Of a stretch of DNA of 5,205 bases, positions 1-5,186 are shown in pieces. The notes beneath the pieces were generated by a model that was not told the origin of the DNA, made no database searches, and was given only the letters and a program-made list of their open reading frames with translations. Each line of letters starts with the position of its first letter. Within the stretch, counting starts at the first letter, position 1. This DNA is from Micrococcales bacterium (GTDB taxonomy: Bacteria; Actinomycetota; Actinomycetes; Actinomycetales; Dermatophilaceae), in contig JAKDLQ010000172.1 of the NCBI GenBank assembly GCA_030452775.1, positions 1 to 5,205 on the forward strand, given 5' to 3'. The position numbers and the translations under genes are program-made.

Positions 1-26
1 CATGGCGAGCAAACCCCGCCGCCGCC

Positions 27-82
27 GGGGGGGGGGGGGGGGGGGGGGGCGGGGGCCGGGGGGGGGGTGGGGGGGGCGGGGG
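27..82. repeat. Poly-G low-complexity tract
   Basis: Bases 27-49 are 23 consecutive G. They are followed by G runs of 5, 10, 8 and 5 broken only by C, CC, T and C. The wider stretch 27-136 has no A and only two T (68 and 128), far beyond the composition of the genes to its right. This pattern is typical of a failed read end (G called for no signal in two-colour chemistry) or of a collapsed assembly at a contig end. A real G-quadruplex-forming tract is possible but less likely. Confidence 0.85.
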
Positions 83-179
83 CCGCCGCGCGCGGGCGCC
101 CGGCGCGCCCGCCGGGCGCGGGGCGGGTGCGCCGGGTCACCATCCGTGCAGATCGCCTCCGCCCTTGGCATCCGGTAGG

Positions 180-185
180 TAGCCT
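180..185 (+). promoter_or_regulatory. Possible -10 hexamer for leaderless rfbB
   Basis: TAGCCT fits the actinobacterial -10 pattern TANNNT and ends 7 bases before the rfbB ATG at 193. Transcription would therefore start at or next to the A of the start codon, as in the leaderless mRNAs common in actinobacteria. No -35 element is visible at the expected distance, and the only Shine-Dalgarno-like sequence (GGTAGG, 174-179) lies 13 bases from the ATG, which is rather far. This is a single-hexamer match only. Confidence 0.25.
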
Positions 186-192
186 TCCCACC

Positions 193-1206
193 ATGCGACT
201 CCTCGTCACCGGCGGGGCCGGGTTCATCGGCGCCAACTTCGTCCTGCGCACCCGGGCCACCCGCCCCGACTGGCAGCTGACCGTCCTCGACTCGATGTCG
301 TACGCGGCCAACCGCGCCTCCCTCGCCCCGGTCCTCAGCGAGCTGGGCGGGGACGGCAGCGTGCGGCTCGTCGAAGGGTCCGTCGCCGACTCCCGGATCG
401 TTGACCCGCTCGTCGCCGACGCGGACGCCGTCGTCCACTTCGCGGCAGAGTCGCACAACGACAACAGCCTCGACTCCCCGTGGCCCTTCATCGAGTCCAA
501 CGTCGTGGGAACCTTCACCCTCCTCGAGGCGGTCCGTACTTACGGCACGCGGCTACACCACATCTCGACCGACGAGGTCTACGGCGACCTCACGATCGAT
601 GACCCGTCCCGCTTCACCGAGGCGACGCCGGTCAACCCCTCCTCCCCCTACTCGGCGACCAAGGCGAGCGCCGACCTCCTCGTGCGGGCCTGGATCCGCA
701 GCTTCGGAATCCGGGCGACCATCTCGAACTGCTCCAACAACTACGGTCCACGCCAGCACGTCGAGAAGTTCATCCCCCGCCAGATCACCGGCATCCTCGA
801 CGGGGTCAGGCCCAAGCTCTACGGCGCCGGCACCAACGTCCGCGACTGGATTCACGTCGATGACCACAACGACGCTGTCGTGACGATCCTCGAACAGGGT
901 CGCCTCGGCGAGACCTACCTCATCGGCGCCGACGGCGAACGCAACAACCACGAGATCGTCCAGCTGCTGCTCGAGCTGACCGGACACCCAGGCGACTGGT
1001 TCGAGCACGTCGATGACCGCCCGGGCCACGATCTGCGCTACGCCATCGACTGGTCCAAGCTGCGTCGCGAGACGGACTGGCGCCCGCGCTTCCAGGACAT
1101 TCGCGCCGGCCTCGCCGACACCATCGACTGGTACCGCGCCAACGAAGGCTGGTGGCGCCCGGCCAAGGCCGCCGCGGAAGCCGTCTACGCCAGGCTGGGC
1201 AGGTGA
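193..1206 (+). CDS. rfbB: dTDP-glucose 4,6-dehydratase (RfbB/RmlB)
   Basis: This cytoplasmic extended short-chain dehydrogenase converts dTDP-D-glucose to dTDP-4-keto-6-deoxy-D-glucose, the second step of dTDP-L-rhamnose synthesis. The 337-residue product has the usual family length. Visible motifs are the NAD-binding GGAGFIG (7-13), an Asp after strand 2 (D33), STDEVYGD (125-132; T126, D127 and E128 are the expected catalytic trio), YSATK (Y153, K157), SNNYGP (181-186), KFIPRQ (192-197) and RPGHDLRYAID (276-286). The AAESHNDNSL segment (85-94) and the C-terminal tryptophan-rich helix resemble streptococcal and actinobacterial RmlB rather than the AAESHVDRSI form of enterobacteria. The ATG at 193 is chosen because the family begins directly with the Rossmann strand (MRLLVTGG); the open frame upstream is low-complexity. 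The stop overlaps the rfbD start, so the two are probably translated together. Confidence 0.96.
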   Translation: MRLLVTGGAGFIGANFVLRTRATRPDWQLTVLDSMSYAANRASLAPVLSELGGDGSVRLVEGSVADSRIVDPLVADADAVVHFAAESHNDNSLDSPWPFIESNVVGTFTLLEAVRTYGTRLHHISTDEVYGDLTIDDPSRFTEATPVNPSSPYSATKASADLLVRAWIRSFGIRATISNCSNNYGPRQHVEKFIPRQITGILDGVRPKLYGAGTNVRDWIHVDDHNDAVVTILEQGRLGETYLIGADGERNNHEIVQLLLELTGHPGDWFEHVDDRPGHDLRYAIDWSKLRRETDWRPRFQDIRAGLADTIDWYRANEGWWRPAKAAAEAVYARLGR

Positions 1207-2102
1207 ACGCCACGAACACCTTCCTGCGGGTCCTGCTCACCGGGGCGGGCGGGATGCTCGCGCGCGACCTCGTCCCCGCCCTGGCCGCCGCCGGCCACCA
1301 CGTCACGCCGGCGCGTCGCACCGAGCTCGACGTCACCGATCCCGTCCGGTGCGACGAGGTCGTGGCCGGCTATGACCTCGTCATCAACACTGCCGCCTGG
1401 ACCGCGGTCGACGAGGCCGAGACCCATGAGGCGCAGGCCTTTGCCGTCAACGCGACCGGCGCCGCAAACCTGGCGACCGCGGCCGCGCACCATGGGGCAG
1501 CGCTGGTGCAGCTCTCGACGGACTACGTCTTCGACGGACAGGCCACCGAGCCGTATGCCGCTGAGCATCCCACCGCTCCCCGCTCCGCCTACGGGCGCAC
1601 CAAGCTCGCCGGCGAGTGGGCGATCCGGGCCCTCTGCCCCGAGAGCTGGGTCGTGCGCACCGCCTGGCTCTACGGCGCCGGCGGACCGAACTTCGTCACG
1701 ACCATGATCCGTCTCGCCGCCGAGCGCGAGACCCTCTCGGTCGTCGACGACCAGGTCGGTCAGCCGACCTCGACGGTCGATGTCGCCGATCTCATCGTGC
1801 GGCTGGTGGCCGGCCCAGCGGCATACGGCATCTATCACGCGACCGCGAGCGGACGCACGAGCTGGCACGGGTTCGCGCGAGCCATCTTCGACACGCTCGG
1901 CCTCGACCCGGACCGCGTCCATCCCACCACTACCGCGGCGTTCCCCCGCCCGGCTCCACGCCCGGCGTTCAGCGTGCTGTCCCACGACACCCTGACCACA
2001 GCCGGCGTCACGCCGATCGACGACTGGCGATCGGGGCTGGCACGCCATCTCGCGGCGCACCCACCGCCCCGGGAGCATGGCCCCGGGGCAGGACTCGACT
2101 AA
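1203..2102 (+). CDS. rfbD: dTDP-4-dehydrorhamnose reductase (RfbD/RmlD)
   Basis: This enzyme catalyses the NAD(P)H-dependent last step of dTDP-L-rhamnose synthesis, reducing dTDP-4-keto-rhamnose. The product is 299 residues, normal for the family. Visible features are the cofactor loop GAGGMLA (14-20, where Ala replaces the usual third Gly), LDVTD (42-46, the nucleotide-specificity region), NTAAWTAVD (62-70), the catalytic STDYVFDG (105-112), SAYGRTK (Y130, K134), the RmlD hallmark DDQVGQPTS (182-190) and RPAFSVLS (253-260) of the sugar-binding end. The GTG at 1203 is chosen: it shares bases with the rfbB stop (GTGA), has an AGG at 1192-1194 eight bases upstream, and gives the right N-terminus. 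A longer start inside rfbB (GTG at 1152) would add 17 unconserved residues. It is not fused to the RmlC epimerase as in some actinobacteria. The last ~13 residues are Pro/Gly-rich and coincide with a DNA hairpin. Confidence 0.93.
   Translation: MNATNTFLRVLLTGAGGMLARDLVPALAAAGHHVTPARRTELDVTDPVRCDEVVAGYDLVINTAAWTAVDEAETHEAQAFAVNATGAANLATAAAHHGAALVQLSTDYVFDGQATEPYAAEHPTAPRSAYGRTKLAGEWAIRALCPESWVVRTAWLYGAGGPNFVTTMIRLAAERETLSVVDDQVGQPTSTVDVADLIVRLVAGPAAYGIYHATASGRTSWHGFARAIFDTLGLDPDRVHPTTTAAFPRPAPRPAFSVLSHDTLTTAGVTPIDDWRSGLARHLAAHPPPREHGPGAGLD
2066..2089 (+). terminator. GC hairpin at the end of rfbD, possible terminator/attenuator
   Basis: GCCCCGGG (2066-2073) and its exact reverse complement CCCGGGGC (2082-2089) flank an 8-base loop, giving an all-G/C 8-bp stem. 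It lies within the last codons of rfbD, 11-34 bases before the TAA. No T-run follows, so it is not a classical intrinsic terminator. It could act as a U-less terminator, an attenuator or an mRNA-end stabiliser. In DNA this GC-rich it could also be chance. Confidence 0.3.
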
Positions 2103-2105
2103 ACT
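2100..2105 (+). promoter_or_regulatory. Possible -10 hexamer before the acetyltransferase gene
   Basis: TAAACT, which begins with the TAA stop of rfbD, fits the actinobacterial -10 pattern TANNNT and is A/T-rich against a very GC-rich background. A start site near 2112 would leave a leader of about 30 bases before the ATG at 2143. No clear -35 element is found 16-18 bases upstream; that position falls inside the GC hairpin. It would allow the amino-uronic acid genes to be transcribed separately from rfbBD. Confidence 0.25.
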
Positions 2106-2130
2106 CGCCGTGCCGCATCCCCTCCCGATC

Positions 2131-2134
2131 GAGG
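2131..2134 (+). promoter_or_regulatory. Ribosome binding site deciding the 2143 start
   Basis: GAGG lies 8 bases before the ATG at 2143. The competing ATG at 2077 has its purine run (GGGAG, 2071-2075) only one base away, too close to work. This supports the shorter protein. Confidence 0.65.
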
Positions 2135-2142
2135 TTTCGCAC

Positions 2143-2787
2143 ATGTTCGTCCACGAGAGCGCCGACGTCGCCGACGACCTCGAGATCGGTGAAGGGTCCA
2201 AGATCTGGCATCTCGCGCAGGTGCGGGAGGGCGCCAGGCTCGGCCGCAGCTGCGTCATCGGCCGCGGTGCCTACATCGGACCCGGGGTCTCGCTCGGGGA
2301 CAACTGCAAGGTGCAGAACTACGCGCTCGTCTACGAGCCCGCGGTGGTCGAGGACGGCGCCTTCATCGGTCCGGCCGTCGTGTTCACCAACGACTACTTC
2401 CCCCGGTCGATCGCCCCCGACGGCACGCTCAAGACCGGTGACGACTGGGAGGCCGTCGGGGTTACCGTGCGACGCGGCGCCTCGATCGGCGCGCGGGCCG
2501 TGTGCGTCGCCCCGGTCACCATCGGCCGGTGGGCACTCGTCGCGGCGGGCGCGGTCGTCACCGCAGACGTTCCCGCCTTCGCGCTCGTCGCCGGGGTGCC
2601 GGCACGACGCATCCGCTGGGTCGGGAAGGCCGGGGTGCCCCTCGATCGGGACGGCGACGGGTGGGTCTGCCCGCGGACCGGCGAGCGTTACGTCGAGTCC
2701 GGCGACGCGCTCACCGAGGCGACCCCCACGACAACTCCTGTCTCTGCCACACGTGACATCACGGATGGCAGGAGGCGGCGCGCATGA
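2143..2787 (+). CDS. UDP-sugar 3-N-acetyltransferase, WbpD/WlbB-like hexapeptide-repeat protein
   Basis: This is a left-handed beta-helix acyltransferase, probably transferring acetyl from acetyl-CoA to the 3-amino group of UDP-2-acetamido-3-amino-2,3-dideoxy-glucuronic acid. The 214-residue product opens with FVHESADVADDLEIGEGSKIW (2-22), close to WbpD/WlbB. Imperfect hexapeptide repeats with Ile/Val/Leu every six residues follow (about 12-80 and 105-150). The segment GPAVVFTNDYFPRS (76-89) matches the loop that carries the conserved Asn (here N83) of the family, and VAGVPARRIRWV (149-160) is the typical end of the helix domain. An extra tail contains CPRTGERY (176-183), then a Thr/Ala-rich stretch and RRRRA at the end. 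The 2143 ATG has a well-spaced GAGG and aligns with homologues; an ATG at 2077 would add 22 unconserved residues and overlap rfbD. The family also acetylates other amino sugars; the WbpD role rests on resemblance plus the two following genes. Confidence 0.85.
   Translation: MFVHESADVADDLEIGEGSKIWHLAQVREGARLGRSCVIGRGAYIGPGVSLGDNCKVQNYALVYEPAVVEDGAFIGPAVVFTNDYFPRSIAPDGTLKTGDDWEAVGVTVRRGASIGARAVCVAPVTIGRWALVAAGAVVTADVPAFALVAGVPARRIRWVGKAGVPLDRDGDGWVCPRTGERYVESGDALTEATPTTTPVSATRDITDGRRRRA
2770..2775 (+). promoter_or_regulatory. Consensus Shine-Dalgarno AGGAGG for the dehydrogenase
   Basis: A perfect AGGAGG lies 8 bases before the ATG at 2784, inside the end of the acetyltransferase gene. It is the strongest ribosome binding site in the window. 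Together with the ATGA stop-start overlap (2784-2787), it suggests that the dehydrogenase is both coupled to the upstream gene and able to initiate strongly on its own. Confidence 0.85.
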
Positions 2788-4073
2788 AGGTCACCCAGGT
2801 CGGCCTCGGAAAGATCGGCCTGCCCCTGGCCGTGCAGTTCGCGTCGCGCGGCCACGACGTGCTCGGCGTTGATCTCAACCACGCCACTGTCGACCGTGTC
2901 AACGAGGGGGCCGAGCCGTTCCCGGGCGAGGCGCACCTGCAGGAGAGGCTCGCCCAGGTCGTCGCACAGGGGCGCCTCAGGGCCACCACGGATACGAGAG
3001 GCGCCGTGGCCGAGAGCGAGGCCGTCGTCGTCGTCGTTCCGCTCGTCGTCGACGGGGAGGGCGCGCCGGACTTCGCCTGGATGGACGCGGCGACCCGTGA
3101 GATCGCCGCCGGACTTCGTCCGGGCACCCTCGTCGCCTACGAGACCACACTGCCCGTCGGCACGACGCGCACCCGGTGGAAGCCGATGCTCGAGGCGGGC
3201 TCGGGGCTGCTCGAGGGTCACCACTTCCATGTCGTGTTCTCGCCCGAGCGGGTGCTCACCGGCCGTGTCTTCGCCGACCTGCGGACCTATCCCAAGCTCG
3301 TCGGCGCCCTGTCCGAGGCCGGCGCCGCTGCGGCGCGGACGTTCTACGAGTCTGTGCTCGAGTTCGACGAGCGACCCGACCTGCCTCGCGGCAACGGCGT
3401 CTGGGATCTCGGGTCGGCCGAGGCTGCCGAGCTGGCCAAGCTCGCCGAGACGACGTACCGCGACGTCAACATCGGGCTCGCGAACCAGTTCGGTGTCTTC
3501 GCGATGCGGGCCGGGATCGATATCTTCCAGGTCATCGAGGCTGCGAACTCGCAGCCGTACAGTCACATCCACCGTCCAGGGATCGCGGTCGGCGGGCACT
3601 GCATTCCGGTCTACCCTCGGCTCTACCTGTGGAACGACCCGGGGGCCACCGTGGTCCGCGCCGCCCGCGAGGCCAACGCGGGCATGCCCGCCTACACGGT
3701 CGGGATCGCCAAGGGGGCCCTCGGCGACCTCGCCGGGGTCGCGGTCGTCGTGCTCGGGGCGAGCTATCGCGGCGGGGTCAAGGAGACGGCACTGTCCGGG
3801 GTCTTCCCCACTGTCGAGGCCCTCGCCGCCGAAGGGGCCCGGGTCACGGTGCACGATCCGATGTTCAGCGATGACGAGCTCACGGCACTCGGGTTCGCTC
3901 CGCACCGGCTGGGCACACCCGTCGACGCCGCGATCCTGCAGGCCGACCACGCGGAGTACCGCCACCTGTCCCCCGACGACCTGCCCGAGGCGAAGGTCAT
4001 CGTCGACGGACGGAACGTGCTGTCCGCCGACACCTTCCCCGACGCCACCGTGCTCACAGTCGGCAAGGCGTGA
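2784..4073 (+). CDS. UDP-N-acetyl-hexosamine 6-dehydrogenase (WecC/WbpA-type nucleotide sugar dehydrogenase)
   Basis: This cytoplasmic NAD-dependent enzyme of the UDP-glucose/GDP-mannose dehydrogenase family oxidises the C6 hydroxyl of a UDP-hexosamine to a carboxylate in two steps. The product is 429 residues, normal length. The N-terminal Rossmann domain has GLGKIGLP (7-14) and GVDLN (28-32; Asp favours NAD). ETTLPVGTT (120-128) and SPERVLTG (153-160) follow. The central helix AELAKLAETTYRDVNIGLANQ (215-235) carries the conserved K219 and N229. The active-site loop GGHCIPVYP (270-278) holds the catalytic cysteine C273. The C-terminal UDP-binding domain includes GASYRGGVKET (325-335), HDP (357-359) and DGRN (408-411). 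Sequence alone does not separate UDP-ManNAc (WecC) from UDP-GlcNAc (WbpA) as substrate. The flanking acetyltransferase and aminotransferase favour UDP-GlcNAc, the WbpA role. Start: ATG overlapping the previous stop, with AGGAGG 8 bases upstream. Confidence 0.92.
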   Translation: MKVTQVGLGKIGLPLAVQFASRGHDVLGVDLNHATVDRVNEGAEPFPGEAHLQERLAQVVAQGRLRATTDTRGAVAESEAVVVVVPLVVDGEGAPDFAWMDAATREIAAGLRPGTLVAYETTLPVGTTRTRWKPMLEAGSGLLEGHHFHVVFSPERVLTGRVFADLRTYPKLVGALSEAGAAAARTFYESVLEFDERPDLPRGNGVWDLGSAEAAELAKLAETTYRDVNIGLANQFGVFAMRAGIDIFQVIEAANSQPYSHIHRPGIAVGGHCIPVYPRLYLWNDPGATVVRAAREANAGMPAYTVGIAKGALGDLAGVAVVVLGASYRGGVKETALSGVFPTVEALAAEGARVTVHDPMFSDDELTALGFAPHRLGTPVDAAILQADHAEYRHLSPDDLPEAKVIVDGRNVLSADTFPDATVLTVGKA

Positions 4074-4085
4074 CCCGCATCGCCC

Positions 4086-4091
4086 AAGGAG
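4086..4091 (+). promoter_or_regulatory. Shine-Dalgarno AAGGAG for the aminotransferase
   Basis: AAGGAG lies in the 22-base gap after the dehydrogenase stop, four bases before the ATG at 4096. The spacing is a little short, but the match is good. It fixes the start at 4096 although the same frame is open for over 1.2 kb further upstream. Confidence 0.75.
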
Positions 4092-4095
4092 TGCC

Positions 4096-5184
4096 ATGAA
4101 CGACGTCATCCCACCTGCCAAGCCACTGATCGGGGACGAGGAGCGGGCGGCCGTCGATCGCGTGCTGCGCAGCGGCATGGTGGCACAGGGCCCCGAGGTC
4201 AAGGCCTTCGAGGAGGAGTTCTCGGACCATTTCGCACTCGGTCGTGCGTGCGTTGCGGTCAACTCGGGCACGTCGGGGCTGCACCTGGGGCTGCTCTCCT
4301 CGGGTGTCCGGACCGGAGATGAGGTGATCGTGCCGTCGTTCACCTTCGCCGCGACGGCAAACTCGGTCGCACTGACAGGGGCGAGGCCGGTGTTCGCCGA
4401 CATCGACGCCGACGACTTCTGCCTGTCGCCCGAGGCGATCGAGGCCGCGATCACCGAGCGAACCGTTGGGGTGATGCCGGTCCATCTCTACGGGCAGCCG
4501 GCCAAGATGGGGGCAATCGGGGACATAGCGAAACGGCACGGGATCCAGCTCTTCGAGGACGCCGCCCAGGCCCACGGCGCGTCCCTGGGAGGGATCCCGG
4601 TGGGGGCCTTCGGATCGTTCGGGGTCTTCTCCCTGTACCCGACCAAGAACATGACCTCGGGCGAGGGCGGGATGGTCTCGGTCGCCACCGCCGAGATCGA
4701 GCGGCTGCTGCGCCTCTACCGCAACCAGGGGATGGAGAAGCAGTACCACAACGAGGTGGTCGGCCTGAACAACCGGATGACCGACATCCACGCCGCCATC
4801 GGACGGGTCCAGCTGACCAAGGTCGACGCGTGGACCAGGCAGCGGCAGGCGAACGCAGCGTTCCTCACCGCTCACCTGCGAGGGGTCACGACGCCGCCGG
4901 TGACCGAAGGCGCGGTGCACGTCTACCACCAGTACACCGTGCGGGTCCCGAACGACCGGGACGGGTTCGCCGCCGCGTTGCGCAAGGAGTACCTCATCGG
5001 TTCGGGGCTCTTCTATCCCGTGCCCAACCATCGGCTCATTCCCTTCCGGGTCGATGTCGACCTCCCCGAGACGGAGCGGGCCGCTCGGGAGTGCCTGTCC
5101 CTGCCGGTGCACCCGTCGCTGCAACGCGGCGACCTCGAGCGGATCGTCACAGCGGTCAACGCGCTCGCCACGGCAGGTGCGTGA
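4096..5184 (+). CDS. DegT/DnrJ/EryC1 family sugar aminotransferase (WbpE-like)
   Basis: This is a PLP-dependent aminotransferase acting on a keto nucleotide sugar, here probably UDP-2-acetamido-3-keto-glucuronic acid with glutamate as amino donor. The product is 362 residues, typical for the family. Visible features are the phosphate-binding NSGTSGLHL (56-64), GDEVIVPSFTFAAT (74-87), VHLYGQPA (129-136), EDAAQAHGA (154-162, D155 contacting the cofactor ring nitrogen, Q158), FSLYPTKNMTSGEGG (178-192, K184 the Schiff-base lysine), the dimer-interface NNRMTDIHAAIGRVQL (225-240) and YHQYTVR (277-283). The C-terminal FYPVPNHR and LSLPVHPSL match the family ending. It starts 22 bases after the dehydrogenase. 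Members act at C3 or C4 of many sugars, including dTDP-4-keto sugars, so use of the RfbB product is a formal alternative. The neighbouring 6-dehydrogenase and WbpD-like gene favour the C3 amino-uronic acid role. Confidence 0.93.
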   Translation: MNDVIPPAKPLIGDEERAAVDRVLRSGMVAQGPEVKAFEEEFSDHFALGRACVAVNSGTSGLHLGLLSSGVRTGDEVIVPSFTFAATANSVALTGARPVFADIDADDFCLSPEAIEAAITERTVGVMPVHLYGQPAKMGAIGDIAKRHGIQLFEDAAQAHGASLGGIPVGAFGSFGVFSLYPTKNMTSGEGGMVSVATAEIERLLRLYRNQGMEKQYHNEVVGLNNRMTDIHAAIGRVQLTKVDAWTRQRQANAAFLTAHLRGVTTPPVTEGAVHVYHQYTVRVPNDRDGFAAALRKEYLIGSGLFYPVPNHRLIPFRVDVDLPETERAARECLSLPVHPSLQRGDLERIVTAVNALATAGA

Positions 5185-5186
5185 TC

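Larger units (their letters stand above)
1..192. other. Non-coding, partly low-quality left end
   Basis: No credible gene lies here. Bases 1-26 look ordinary, 27-136 are almost only G and C, and about 137-192 return to normal composition and lead into rfbB. The rfbB frame stays open upstream to about position 67, but that extension would encode a Gly/Ala/Arg/Pro string with no resemblance to the family, so it is not coding. Near the gene, stop codons occur in the other two forward frames (TAG at 176-178 and 180-182), so the end of an upstream gene could lie just left of rfbB. Too little trustworthy sequence remains to recognise one. Confidence 0.7.

Noticed and set aside
67..192. N-terminal extension of RfbB by 42 residues
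   Set aside because: It is a Gly/Ala/Arg/Pro low-complexity reading of the poly-G region; the family starts at MRLLVTGG (193).
2077..2142. Earlier ATG for the acetyltransferase (22 extra residues)
   Set aside because: Its purine run is one base from the ATG, the extra residues match nothing in the family, and the 2143 start has a well-spaced GAGG.
1185..2258. 357-codon open frame on the minus strand opposite rfbD
   Set aside because: Shadow of rfbD in high-GC DNA; no family motifs and no plausible start context.
3024..3038. Short GTC trinucleotide repeat, a possible slippage site
   Set aside because: Only about five units, encoding a Val-rich Rossmann beta strand (residues 80-86) normal for this enzyme family.
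4067..4084. Weak hairpin between the dehydrogenase and the aminotransferase
   Set aside because: A six-pair stem with a bulge in a 22-base gap of GC-rich DNA is expected by chance, and no T-run follows.
2869..4095. Open + frame continuous with the aminotransferase, suggesting a large fusion protein
   Set aside because: The upstream part is a Ser/Arg/Pro-rich out-of-frame reading of the dehydrogenase; AAGGAG at 4086-4091 and family alignment place the start at 4096.
2688..4454. 588-codon open frame on the minus strand, opposite the dehydrogenase and neighbouring genes
   Set aside because: It mirrors the GC-rich third positions of the + strand genes, spans three of them, has a composition rich in Gly, Arg, Asp and Val with no recognisable domain, and the + strand proteins are unmistakable.
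4054..5124. 356-codon open frame on the minus strand opposite the aminotransferase
   Set aside because: Same shadow effect; its product is a low-complexity string rich in His, Arg, Gly and Val, while the aminotransferase motifs on the + strand are complete.
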